Part shown: positions 1-7,681 of the stretch, in pieces
Numbering within the stretch: the stretch's first letter is position 1
Layout: each line of letters begins with the position of its first letter
DNA from: Lachnospiraceae bacterium
GTDB lineage: Bacteria; Bacillota; Clostridia; Lachnospirales; Lachnospiraceae
DNA: 64,000 bases
Direction of reading: 5' to 3'
NCBI GenBank assembly: GCA_910575835.1
Contig: CAJTGB010000006.1
Coordinates: forward strand, 1 to 64,000
Program-made: the position numbers and the translations under genes
Notes under the pieces: generated by a model
Database searches by the model: none
The model's input: the letters and a program-made list of their open reading frames with translations, nothing else
What the model was told of the DNA's origin: nothing

Positions 1-308
1 TCCAGGGATAATCCGTCACACAGCCAGTGTATTTCTTTTAACGTAACTTTTTTCAACTCATCTGGTGTATCCGGCCAGTGAAAGGAATGATGGTCCAGCC
101 GCTTCATTAAGATCCAAAATCCTGACCCGTCCCATTGGAGGATTTTGATTGATGTGCGTCTGCGATTACAGAAGGCAAACATACAACGGGAATACGGATC
201 TAGATGGAATTTTAGTTTTATGATAGCCGCCAATCCCTGGTAGCTCTTTCGTAAGTCCGTGACACCACATGCAAGATACACAGTTGTTCCACCAGCCAGA
301 TCAAGCAT
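1..308 (-). CDS. tnpB: IS66 family insertion sequence element accessory protein TnpB (partial)
   Basis: The 5' part of IS66 TnpB (the 'Orf2' family), truncated by the window edge after about 102 codons. The translation starts MLDLAGGTTVYLACGVTDLR and continues with the family hallmarks LRKSYQGLAAII, the stretch FAFCNRRRTSIKIL, and WDGSGFWILMKRL. The ATG at 308-306 overlaps the tnpA stop by eight bases (atgcttga), so the two genes are probably translationally coupled. TnpB is needed for IS66 transposition but is not the catalytic protein; its biochemical role is not settled. Confidence 0.9.
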   Translation of the reverse strand, partial: MLDLAGGTTVYLACGVTDLRKSYQGLAAIIKLKFHLDPYSRCMFAFCNRRRTSIKILQWDGSGFWILMKRLDHHSFHWPDTPDELKKVTLKEIHWLCDGLSL

Positions 309-630
309 AAGCACTCAGTGTATGGATCAAAGAAGCCATAAGTCCGACAGGACACCCGGCACCAATTTCAATCCGGATGCTTCCGGGAAGATAGATCGTT
401 ACAGGCACACCGCCGACTGAAAGATCAGATGAGATTTCCTGTTGGGAAGGAAGTTTTGCAAAAACAGGTTCATCTGGCTGTTCTTTTGTTTGCTTCCGGA
501 TCCAATAGCCAAAAGTTGATTGTGGGATTTGATGCTCCTGACACCATTCTTTCTGGGATAAACCGCTTTCATGAAAGTCCTGGATACGTTTTGTCCAGAG
601 TTCTGTCTTTGTAAGTTCATTTTTATCCAT
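301..630 (-). CDS. tnpA: IS66 family insertion sequence element accessory protein TnpA
   Basis: A 109-residue protein of the IS66 TnpA (Orf1) family, a small helix-turn-helix protein. The N-terminal helices (WTKRIQDFHESGLSQKEWCQEHQIPQSTFGYWIRK) form the HTH; the C-terminal part carries the IRIEIGAGCPVGLMASLI stretch typical of the family. The start is set at 630 (MDKNELTK) because GGAGG lies eight bases upstream; the longer in-frame start at 645 would overlap this ribosome binding site. It is followed directly by tnpB. Confidence 0.88.
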   Translation of the reverse strand: MDKNELTKTELWTKRIQDFHESGLSQKEWCQEHQIPQSTFGYWIRKQTKEQPDEPVFAKLPSQQEISSDLSVGGVPVTIYLPGSIRIEIGAGCPVGLMASLIHTLSAYA

Positions 631-726
631 AGGCAATACCTCCATAATTTGAAGTGATTGTATCAGAAATACACATGAATTGACAGATACGGATTATTTC
701 CTACTTACGGTAAGGAATACTACTAT

Positions 727-1884
727 ATGGTCTTGAATTTTTATGATAGGCATACAGGAAAGAGGAAGCCCAAATGGATACCTACGGAGTTGCCAGTAAA
801 AGGAAATAAAAGGAAAGCGGAACAGTTATTGCATGAAACTTTAGCTAAATGCAGTGACAATAGCTATGATGCGACTGCAGATACACTTTTCAGTGAGTGG
901 GTTCAGATGTGGTTGGATTCTGCGAAAACATATGTGGAAGCGACTACCTGGGAAGGATATTGTCTGAATGCAAAACACATTATAGAGTATTTTGGCAAGG
1001 AAAAACTGACGCTGGCGAAGTTAAAACCTCAGCATTTCAAAAAATATTATGAGTATATGCTGACTTATGGAAAGATAAACAAGAAGACGCAGGAACGAAG
1101 CGGACTTGCTATTCGAACTGTCCGGAGTCATAAATTTATCATCAATGCTGCTTTAAATGAAGCTGTTGAAGAGGAGATTATCCCAAGGAATCCGGCATTG
1201 ACTATCAAGGTTGCCCATGTCAGGAAAAAGTCTTTGGCAAAGAAGGTGGTATTCTTCACTCTGGAAGAATCTCAGCAGTTCTTGAAGTTTGTTTATGACT
1301 TAGATGATGTTTTAAGTGATCTGATTTATGTAACCCTGCAATATGGGTTGAGACGGTCGGAAGTTCTTGGTATCACAGAGGATTCTTTGGATTTCAAGAA
1401 GCATCTTCTGAAAATAGAGCGAACAGTCGTCACAATAACGTCGGAGCATGTAAAGGACAAGACCAAGACACCGGACAGCAACCGTGTTTATTACCTGACA
1501 CCGGAGATGGAAGAATTTTTCAAGGGCGTTATAGATAAAAAGCGTGAGAATCGAGTCTTTTATGGGAATACATATACAGAGAATAAAGAACTCTTTGTCT
1601 GGGAGGATGGACGGGCTATACGCCCTGACTACGTTTATCATCATTTTAAGCAGTTAGCCGAAGAGTTCGGAAGACCGGATATGACGTTCCATGCACTCCG
1701 CCATTCAACGGCTTCTATGCTCTTTGAATTAGGATGGCATCCGAAAGAAATTCAGGAGTGGCTTGGACATGCTGACTTTTATACGACAATGAATATTTAC
1801 ACTCATATTCAAAAATATCATAACCGGGATAATTCCAAACGGCTGGCCGGCATATTGATGCCGCACGATATAAGAGACGAATAA
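727..1884 (+). CDS. Tyrosine site-specific integrase, N-terminus cut by IS66
   Basis: A 385-residue phage/ICE-type tyrosine recombinase. Visible parts are an arm/SAM-like N-terminal domain (about residues 55-150) and the catalytic domain with Arg209 (YGLRRSE), a Lys near 247-248, His322-x-x-Arg325 (HALRH), His348 (LGHAD) and the nucleophile Tyr358 (NIYTHI). Codons typical of the family (GKEYYY) continue upstream of the ATG at 727 to about 709, where the IS66 end begins; an in-frame stop lies at 676-678. The native first 10-20 residues, part of the arm-binding domain, therefore appear lost. A weak AAGGA precedes the ATG. The catalytic core is intact, but activity is doubtful. The gene points toward the 3' end of tRNA-Pro, the usual position of an integrase beside its attachment site. 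Confidence 0.85.
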   Translation: MVLNFYDRHTGKRKPKWIPTELPVKGNKRKAEQLLHETLAKCSDNSYDATADTLFSEWVQMWLDSAKTYVEATTWEGYCLNAKHIIEYFGKEKLTLAKLKPQHFKKYYEYMLTYGKINKKTQERSGLAIRTVRSHKFIINAALNEAVEEEIIPRNPALTIKVAHVRKKSLAKKVVFFTLEESQQFLKFVYDLDDVLSDLIYVTLQYGLRRSEVLGITEDSLDFKKHLLKIERTVVTITSEHVKDKTKTPDSNRVYYLTPEMEEFFKGVIDKKRENRVFYGNTYTENKELFVWEDGRAIRPDYVYHHFKQLAEEFGRPDMTFHALRHSTASMLFELGWHPKEIQEWLGHADFYTTMNIYTHIQKYHNRDNSKRLAGILMPHDIRDE

Positions 1885-1960
1885 GGGGTGTTAGAACAAG
1901 TGTTAGAATGCCTGCAAAAAAAGGTTATATGATAGAGAAGATGGTTACCAAATTGAAAAA

Positions 1961-1999
1961 GAAAAAGACCGGAATCCCTCTGTTTTCAAGGATTCCGGT
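1961..1999 (-). terminator. Rho-independent terminator after the tRNA pair
   Basis: A perfect 10-bp stem (1968-1977 with 1990-1999) closes a 12-nt loop. Read on the minus strand it is followed by CTTTTTCTTTTTC. It lies just past the 3' end of tRNA-Pro, so it can end the tRNA transcript. The integrase comes from the other side. Confidence 0.8.
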
Positions 2000-2013
2000 A
2001 TATAAACAAAAAA

Positions 2014-2087
<74 letters not shown>

Positions 2088-2142
2088 ATAAATATGACTG
2101 GATATCCTGTTCACCAAGATACCCAGCGCCCCTGCCAAGGAA

Positions 2143-2214
2143 CTACGGAAAAGGGACTTGAACCCCTACTAACAGAGTCAGAGTCTGCTGTGCTGCCAAT
2201 TACACCATTCCGCA
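2143..2214 (-). tRNA. tRNA-Gln (anticodon CTG)
   Basis: A 72-nt cloverleaf with acceptor TGCGGAA/TTCCGTA, discriminator G as usual for Gln, D-arm TGGTGTAATTGGCAGCA, anticodon stem GCAGA/TCTGT around loop CTCTGAC (anticodon CTG), and T-arm AGGGGTTCAAGTCCCT. It lies about 55 bp upstream of tRNA-Pro on the same strand and is probably co-transcribed with it. Confidence 0.95.
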
Positions 2215-2321
2215 TCATCTCTAGCGAACAAACTATATTATAACAGCTTTTCTACAAAAATCAACCCCTTTTTTTAATTTTTTTGAAAAAATTTGGAAGA
2301 AGTATTTTCCGGCGTATTTTG

Positions 2322-2357
2322 CGTGTTATCTTACGTGTTATCTTACGTGTTATCCTT
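2322..2357. repeat. Three tandem 12-bp repeats
   Basis: CGTGTTATCTTA occurs twice perfectly (2322-2333, 2334-2345) and a third time with changes at the end (2346-2357). The third copy abuts the -35 region of the response regulator promoter, so the array could be a binding site for an activator or for the regulator itself. Confidence 0.8.
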
Positions 2358-2384
2358 GTGGAAAAAGCATATATTTTCTATAAT
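2356..2384 (+). promoter_or_regulatory. Sigma-A type promoter of the response regulator gene
   Basis: TTGTGG (2356-2361), 17-bp spacer, TATAAT (2379-2384). The -10 is perfect and the -35 poor, as expected of an activated promoter. It lies about 145 bp before the start codon. The 316-bp gene-free stretch 2215-2530 contains this promoter and the two repeat arrays listed separately; I see no gene in it. Confidence 0.65.
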
Positions 2385-2443
2385 TATGTTATCGGACGGC
2401 AGCCCGCCCCACGCAGGGGCAGGTATCACAGGGCGGCCGGATG

Positions 2444-2521
2444 AGATCGGATAAGGAAATAGGATAGGAAGATCGGATAAGGGCGCAGGATAGGGAGATC
2501 GGATAAGGAAACAAGATAAGG
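2444..2521. repeat. Three tandem 26-bp repeats in the 5' UTR of the response regulator
   Basis: AGATCGGATAAGG begins at 2444, 2470 and 2496, giving an exact 26-bp period; each unit continues with a purine-rich tail. A degenerate fourth unit (agacgggatatg) runs into the start codon at 2531. The array is purine-rich on the coding strand and each unit carries AAGG/TAGG words, so copy number could alter ribosome loading. Confidence 0.8.
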
Positions 2522-2530
2522 AGACGGGAT

Positions 2531-3220
2531 ATGAGAATTCAGATTGTAGAAGATGACCGGGCGCTAAGCGAGGGGATTGCGATGGCGCTTAAGGAGCCGG
2601 GAACAGAATTTGTCCAGAGCGTGTCGGTCAGAGCCGCCAGAGAAGTATTTGAAGAACAGAAGCCGGGCCTGATCATACTGGATATTAATCTGCCGGACGG
2701 AAGCGGATATGATTACCTGAGATGGGTTCGTGAACGGTCGCAGGTGCCGGTTCTGATCCTGACTGCCAATGATATGGAGATGGACGAGGTCATGGGGCTT
2801 ACGCTTGGAGCGGATGATTATATGGCGAAGCCGTTCAGCCTTGCGGTGCTCAGGGCGCGGATCAAGGCCCTGCTTAGGCGCGGACAGGCACAGAAGGAGG
2901 ATATCTACGAGAAGGATCCTTTTTATTTTGATTTCGGGGGACTTGTATTTACCAGGAATGGCAGTGAGATTGCATTGGGGGTGAATGAACACCGGCTGCT
3001 GAGGCTTCTGATAGAGAACCGGGGAAGGGTTCTGACCCGAGGCGTGCTGGTAGACCGGCTGTGGAGCGGCGGAGGGGAGTATGTGGATGAGAATGCGCTG
3101 TCTGTTACGGTGAACCGGCTGCGGAGCAAGTTAGAGGATAAGAGGGATGCATATTCCTATATTCAGACTGTATATGGGCAGGGGTACACCTGGAAGAAGG
3201 AATCAAGGCAGGGAAGTTAA
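2531..3220 (+). CDS. OmpR/PhoB-family response regulator
   Basis: A 229-residue two-component DNA-binding regulator. The receiver domain (1-115) has the acidic pair Glu7/Asp8-Asp9, phosphoacceptor Asp51 (LIILDINLPDGSG), Thr/Ser switch near 78 (ILTAND) and Lys100 (MAKPF); a winged-helix output domain covers about 130-225 (ENRGRVLTRGVLVDRLW, TVNRLRSKL, VYGQGYTW). It resembles the VanR-like regulators that usually sit next to a kinase and an ABC exporter. Such a set lies at 8752-12990 on the same strand, but 5.5 kb of minus-strand sugar genes intervene. The partnership is inferred from gene types, not proven. Confidence 0.93.
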   Translation: MRIQIVEDDRALSEGIAMALKEPGTEFVQSVSVRAAREVFEEQKPGLIILDINLPDGSGYDYLRWVRERSQVPVLILTANDMEMDEVMGLTLGADDYMAKPFSLAVLRARIKALLRRGQAQKEDIYEKDPFYFDFGGLVFTRNGSEIALGVNEHRLLRLLIENRGRVLTRGVLVDRLWSGGGEYVDENALSVTVNRLRSKLEDKRDAYSYIQTVYGQGYTWKKESRQGS

Positions 3221-3249
3221 GCGGACAAGGAAACCGGTCCTTGTCCGCT
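3220..3249. terminator. Stem-loop between convergent genes
   Basis: A perfect 12-bp inverted repeat (3220-3231 and 3238-3249, AGCGGACAAGGA/TCCTTGTCCGCT) with a 6-nt loop starts at the last base of the response regulator stop codon. There is no long T-tract on either side, so it may be a weak bidirectional terminator separating this gene from the convergent oxidoreductase. Confidence 0.55.
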
Positions 3250-3272
3250 GTGAGTATTGCTTTATATGGCGG

Positions 3273-4301
3273 TTAATATTCTACCTCCACCGGCATCCGC
3301 GTTTTTGCCGATTCCATTATCGCAAGTATTGCGAGTACGGTATTAGCCGAATCCTTCAGCGTTACCGGGAATTCCTTTCCTGACAGAAGGCAGTCTACGA
3401 ATCCGCTGATGCTCTGGAAGGCGAAGCCATGATGCTTTCCGAAGATCTTATTCTGTACGATGACATCCGGTACGATTACCTTATCGTCCGTGTATTGCTG
3501 TATCATATTATGGTTGCTTGCGTCGATACTGATCATGCCTTTGTCGCCGATCACGTTGAATTTAATATCATTTACACAGGGATTCGCGTTCGGCGTGATC
3601 CAGCCGTTCTCCATCTGAGCGATTCCGCCGCTGCAGAACTCGATGGTCGTCAGGTATTCATCGACCGTGTCTACGCCCTGTCCCTTCAATACGCCTTCAC
3701 GGCTTACGCTGTATACGCGTTTTACTTCATCATGGAAGAACCAGCGCAGGGTATCCAGGCTGTGGCTCCCCAAGAACCACAGGATAGAAGATCTTGACGC
3801 CCAGGGAAGCATATCTGTAGCGACCCATTTAATATCGTTTAATCTCATATACGCGCTGTAGATATTGCCAAGCTCACCCCGGTCTACAGCCTCATGGGCC
3901 GCATGGAACGGAGGGCTCCAGCGGTTGTGAAGGTCTACCATGGCGCGCACGTGATTCTTTTCCACTGCATTTACAATACGGTATACATCCTCCCTCGTTG
4001 TAGCGAGAGGTTTTTCGATCAGCATATTCTTTTTATGTTCGGCCGCCGCCTCTGCGATGTCCGCATGTGCGAAATCAGGTGTTACGATTGCAACGGCGTC
4101 GCAGTCTGCCTTTTTAAACATCTCGTTGTAATCATCATACACTTCTTTGATCCCAAGCTTTGCCGCCAGCGCTTCTGCTTTGCTGCGGTTCATATCGCAG
4201 ACGGCGTTTACCTCCGCGAGAGGATGTTCCTGATAGATCCGGGCATGGTTTTCACCCCAGATCCCGGCGCCTACAATTGCCATTTTAATTCTTGAACTCA
4301 T
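3273..4301 (-). CDS. Gfo/Idh/MocA-family NAD(P)-dependent oxidoreductase
   Basis: A 342-residue dehydrogenase of the glucose-fructose oxidoreductase/inositol dehydrogenase family. The Rossmann motif is near the N-terminus (MAIVGAGIWGENHARIY); the family EKP motif is LIEKPLAT; the catalytic domain follows with WFLGSHSLDTLRWFF. The start is at 4301 (MSSRIKMAIVG), preceded by GGGGG seven bases upstream; a longer reading frame lacks such a site. It is the last gene of the minus-strand operon 7462-3273, after an ABC sugar importer, so it probably oxidises the imported sugar, polyol or a derivative. The exact substrate cannot be told from sequence. Confidence 0.88.
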   Translation of the reverse strand: MSSRIKMAIVGAGIWGENHARIYQEHPLAEVNAVCDMNRSKAEALAAKLGIKEVYDDYNEMFKKADCDAVAIVTPDFAHADIAEAAAEHKKNMLIEKPLATTREDVYRIVNAVEKNHVRAMVDLHNRWSPPFHAAHEAVDRGELGNIYSAYMRLNDIKWVATDMLPWASRSSILWFLGSHSLDTLRWFFHDEVKRVYSVSREGVLKGQGVDTVDEYLTTIEFCSGGIAQMENGWITPNANPCVNDIKFNVIGDKGMISIDASNHNMIQQYTDDKVIVPDVIVQNKIFGKHHGFAFQSISGFVDCLLSGKEFPVTLKDSANTVLAILAIMESAKTRMPVEVEY

Positions 4302-4327
4302 TGTTGTTCCCCCTAAATTGATTGTTA

Positions 4328-5158
4328 TTATCCTTTTACAGAACCAAATGTCAGACCTCGGATCATATGTTTCTGTACAATTATTGCAAAAATTAATACC
4401 GGCAGAACGGCCATTACCCCCGTTGCTGCCATTTCGCCCCATTTTACCCCGGATACGGACAAATACATCATCACCGATGTGGGTATCGTCTTCGCCTGAA
4501 TGCTGGTTAAGAAATTAGCAAATACAAATTCATTCCAGGAGTTGATGACGCAGAAGATCGACGTCGCCACAAGTCCGGGCGTGATGAGCGGCAGGAGGAT
4601 TCTGATGATTCCTGTCAGTCTCGAGCAGCCGTCCACCCAGCCGGCCTCTTCCAGTTCGATAGGCATATCCTCAATGAAGCCGCGCATCATCCAGATCGTA
4701 AACGGGATATTGAAGGTGGTATAACAGATGATCAGCACCAGCCTTGTATCCAGAAGGCCGAATATGGACGCCATCATGAAGTACGGAATCACGACGGCCA
4801 TCGGCGGCAGGAATTTCTGACTGAGTACCCAGAATGCTCTGTCCTCCCGTGTTTTCCAACTGTATCTTGCAAAGCCATACGCCGCGAAGCTGCCGATCGC
4901 CAGTGAGATCAGCGTCGATATCACCGCAATGATAAAACTGTTCTTAAAAAAGTCTAAGATATTGCTTTCTTCTATGATCGACTGGTAATTCTTTAAGGTC
5001 GGCGTTACGAATATCTTTGACGGGTCGAGGATATCCACCCTGTTACGCAGGCTTACCATGATCATCCATATAAAAGGAAATAAGCAGGCGATACATACCA
5101 GCAGCAGAAATATTCCCCGGATCAGACTGATCATTCTTCGTTTTCCCTTTCTGCTCAT
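4328..5158 (-). CDS. Carbohydrate ABC transporter permease (MalG type)
   Basis: A 276-residue inner-membrane permease of the MalG/binding-protein-dependent family, about six transmembrane helices. The cytoplasmic EAA loop that contacts the ATPase reads ELEEAGWVDGCSRLTGIIRILLPL. It ends with the family-like tail IIVQKHMIRGLTFGSVKG. Its start directly abuts the stop of the MalF-type gene upstream (5158/5159). It pairs with that protein and the lipoprotein at 6056-7462 to import a sugar. No ATP-binding subunit is encoded in the operon. Confidence 0.92.
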   Translation of the reverse strand: MSRKGKRRMISLIRGIFLLLVCIACLFPFIWMIMVSLRNRVDILDPSKIFVTPTLKNYQSIIEESNILDFFKNSFIIAVISTLISLAIGSFAAYGFARYSWKTREDRAFWVLSQKFLPPMAVVIPYFMMASIFGLLDTRLVLIICYTTFNIPFTIWMMRGFIEDMPIELEEAGWVDGCSRLTGIIRILLPLITPGLVATSIFCVINSWNEFVFANFLTSIQAKTIPTSVMMYLSVSGVKWGEMAATGVMAVLPVLIFAIIVQKHMIRGLTFGSVKG

Positions 5159-6052
5159 TTACACCGTCTCCTCCTTTCGCATTTTCTTGATCAGAAATTT
5201 GCTGACGCATGTTGTCAGGACAAGCAGCACCAACGCGATCGCAGCCGCTCTTCCTATCAGACCGTTTTGCGCGTTTGCCATACGGAATATATGAAGGCTT
5301 AAGAACTCTGTAGCGGTTCCCGGCCCGCCCTGTGTCAGAACGTATGCAATGTCAAACAGTTTCAGACAATCAATTACCCGGAATAAAAGTGTCAGATACA
5401 CCAGCTTCTTGATCATAGGAATGGTGATATATAATAATTCCTGAATCTTTGTGGCTCCGTCGATGGCTGCAGACTCATAAGGCTCATCCGGTACGGAGCG
5501 CAGCCCTGCGTACACGATCAGCGTGACAAACGGCGTATACTGCCACACGTCCACCATAAGGATCGACCAGAATGCCATCTTTTCAGAGAGCCAGGTTATT
5601 TTAAGTCCCCAAAGCGCAGTCAGAAAATGATTTACGATACCATATTCGGAATTCAGCATCAGCTTCCACATCTGCGCCGCGATCGACGGTGTGATGACAA
5701 GCGGAATGATCATAATACCGATCACGAGAGGCTTCAGCTTAAACTCCGAAGAGTTTAAGCATAGACCTATCAGGAATCCAAGCGTTAATTCAATTGCCGT
5801 GGCAAGGACCATGAAAGCCAGGCTGATAAATACCGAGTGCCAGAAATCCCTGTCCGCGCCGGAAAACAGCCTTACAAAATTCTCGATTCCTACGAATTCT
5901 ATTTTTGAAAAATCCCAGCCTAACTGGTAATTTGTAAAACTGATGATTGTCAGAAATATGGTCGGTACTACGGAAAGCACGATCATCGTCACCATTGCAG
6001 GCGCAATGTATTTTAAATATTCTTTCTCTTTCCTTCGCATAACCTGTCCCAT
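5159..6052 (-). CDS. Carbohydrate ABC transporter permease (MalF type)
   Basis: A 297-residue membrane permease with about six transmembrane helices, starting with a short basic N-terminus before the first one (YIAPAMVTMIVLSVVPTIFLTIISF). The EAA loop is PYESAAIDGATKIQELLYITIPM. It lies three bases after the binding-protein gene and touches the MalG-type gene, so the three are one transcript. A downstream Met (MRRKEKEYL) could also be the start. Confidence 0.92.
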   Translation of the reverse strand: MGQVMRRKEKEYLKYIAPAMVTMIVLSVVPTIFLTIISFTNYQLGWDFSKIEFVGIENFVRLFSGADRDFWHSVFISLAFMVLATAIELTLGFLIGLCLNSSEFKLKPLVIGIMIIPLVITPSIAAQMWKLMLNSEYGIVNHFLTALWGLKITWLSEKMAFWSILMVDVWQYTPFVTLIVYAGLRSVPDEPYESAAIDGATKIQELLYITIPMIKKLVYLTLLFRVIDCLKLFDIAYVLTQGGPGTATEFLSLHIFRMANAQNGLIGRAAAIALVLLVLTTCVSKFLIKKMRKEETV

Positions 6053-6055
6053 CCT

Positions 6056-7462
6056 TTACTTGATCAAGTCCTCGATATCCTTCTGCATATCCTCGCACGC
6101 CTGATCGGGCGTTGTGTCTCCTGTCAGCGCAGAGCTTCCGTAACCGCCTGCAATGTCAAGGATCTGGTTGATAGAATCATGCTGCGGAATCCAGGACAGT
6201 CCCTTTTCTACAAGGCCGTTTGCAGATTCAAGCGCAAGCTTCTGAGCCTCGTAGGAAGGATTGGCCTCCTGGAGTTCGGCGTTGTCGAACGCTGACGCCC
6301 TTGTGGCCACTCCGCCGTTTTCTACATATTCGGTCACCTTTTCCTTGCTTGCCATGTAGGAAATAAAAGCCCATGCGGCGTCTTTATTCTTAGAGGATTC
6401 CGGGATCGCAAGATTCCAGCCCGCAAGCGCAGCGCCGTCTCCGGCCGGTCCGGTCGGCGTCGGAACGAATGCGACCTTGTCGGCAACCGTTGAAGACTCG
6501 GGATCTGTGATTTGACCGGCAAGCGCCGTAGCGTCTAACCACATTGCCGTCTTTCCTGAGATAAATGCGCCCAACGCTTCCTCGTGTGTGTAGGAGCCTA
6601 CATCTGGAGGCGCGCATTTCAGCAGATCTACGAAATATGTCAGAGACTCCTTTGTCTCGTCTGTTGTGCAGGTCACGACCTCGTCATCGGATCCGATGGT
6701 TTCCTGGTCTAAGAATCCCCCGCCGAAGTTGTACATCAAGCTCATCCAGCCTGATGCAAAATGAATCCCTCTCTGTGCTCTCATGCTCACGCCGTACAGC
6801 CCGTCCTCCTTCTTATTGAAGAACTGCGCAAGCTCTAAGAACTCATCCATCGTCTCAGGCGCTTTTTTAGAATATTTCTCAAAGAGATCGGTTCTGTATG
6901 CGATAAATCGGGTCTCGCCCGCGGTCGGAATTCCATAATTTACATCGTTAGCGCCTGCAATACCGTTCCGGTATGCCGGCATAATGTCTTCGTAATCGAA
7001 CCATTCCGGTGTCTTTGCTTCGTTCTCGGCGTAATCGCTGATCGGAACGAGGACATTCTTTGACGCATATTCACTCATCCAGAAAGCGTCAACCATGAAG
7101 ACGTCATAGCTTCCCGCGCCCTGTGCGTCTAAGAGCTGCTTGTTCTTAAGGTTCGTCTCCTCTACGATATCCCACACAACCTTAATACCTGTGAGATCAG
7201 TGAATTCCTTTTCCATCTTTTTAAAAGCGTCTGTAGACGGATGTGAAGCCATGGCTGCCGTGATCTCTGTGCCGTCGAAATTCTTCTTTACAGCCGCGCC
7301 CCAGTCTTCTAAGGTCGCCGTTTCTTCTGAGGTAAAATTCAGCTCGTTGCTGCCTTCGGATTTTGCATCTTTGGTTTCGTTATTATTACCGCATGCGGCA
7401 AGGCTCAGTGTCATAACCCCGATAAGACCAACAGATAACAATTTTTTTGTTCTTTTTTTCAT
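6056..7462 (-). CDS. ABC sugar-binding lipoprotein
   Basis: A 468-residue extracellular solute-binding protein (family 1). A signal peptide (MKKRTKKLLSVGLIGVMTL) ends in the lipobox LSLAAC, so the mature protein is anchored through the Cys of LAACG. The region KMEKEFTDLTGIKVVWDIVEE and the later FISGKTAMWLDATALAG are typical of sugar-binding proteins. It is the first gene of the five-gene-sized catabolic unit read leftward and has its own promoter region between it and the AraC regulator. Ligand unknown. Confidence 0.93.
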   Translation of the reverse strand: MKKRTKKLLSVGLIGVMTLSLAACGNNNETKDAKSEGSNELNFTSEETATLEDWGAAVKKNFDGTEITAAMASHPSTDAFKKMEKEFTDLTGIKVVWDIVEETNLKNKQLLDAQGAGSYDVFMVDAFWMSEYASKNVLVPISDYAENEAKTPEWFDYEDIMPAYRNGIAGANDVNYGIPTAGETRFIAYRTDLFEKYSKKAPETMDEFLELAQFFNKKEDGLYGVSMRAQRGIHFASGWMSLMYNFGGGFLDQETIGSDDEVVTCTTDETKESLTYFVDLLKCAPPDVGSYTHEEALGAFISGKTAMWLDATALAGQITDPESSTVADKVAFVPTPTGPAGDGAALAGWNLAIPESSKNKDAAWAFISYMASKEKVTEYVENGGVATRASAFDNAELQEANPSYEAQKLALESANGLVEKGLSWIPQHDSINQILDIAGGYGSSALTGDTTPDQACEDMQKDIEDLIK

Positions 7463-7503
7463 ACTCTTCCTCCGTTTCTTACTTTTTGATTATTATTCTA
7501 CCT

Positions 7504-7531
7504 GTTATGCATAACTTATGTTTTTATTATA
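7504..7531 (-). promoter_or_regulatory. Promoter -10 and palindromic operator candidate for the sugar operon
   Basis: On the minus strand TATAAT lies at 7531-7526; no good -35 is seen, which fits an activator-dependent promoter. Just downstream is the perfect 12-bp palindrome GTTATGCATAAC (7504-7515), around the expected transcription start. The adjacent AraC-family gene is the obvious candidate regulator, but AraC proteins often bind direct repeats, so the link is only an inference. Confidence 0.45.
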
Positions 7532-7632
7532 TAAGTTTTTGAATTTTTTGTATTTATTGATTATTATTTAAATTTTACAAAATATTCTCCTTTCTTATCG
7601 GAAAATGTTATATATTTAACGAATAGAGCGCA

Positions 7633-7673
7633 TAAAAAAACTGTTTCTGTCATGATTTTTGACAAAAACAGTT
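7633..7673 (-). terminator. Rho-independent terminator of the AraC gene
   Basis: A 13-bp stem (7639-7651 with 7661-7673, one mismatch) is followed on the minus strand by a run of seven T. It lies directly after the AraC stop codon and separates this gene from the sugar operon, which then needs its own promoter. Confidence 0.85.
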
Positions 7674-7681
7674 GGCAGTAA

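Larger units (their letters stand above)
1..708 (-). mobile_element. IS66-family insertion sequence, one end (runs off the left edge)
   Basis: Two genes in the order tnpA then tnpB, read on the minus strand, are the accessory genes that precede the DDE transposase (tnpC) in IS66 elements; tnpC would lie beyond the left edge. The outer end is placed near 708 because codons typical of the disrupted integrase begin at 709 (Gly-Lys-Glu-Tyr-Tyr-Tyr before Met at 727). The exact terminal inverted repeat and the target duplication cannot be confirmed without the other end. Confidence 0.75.
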
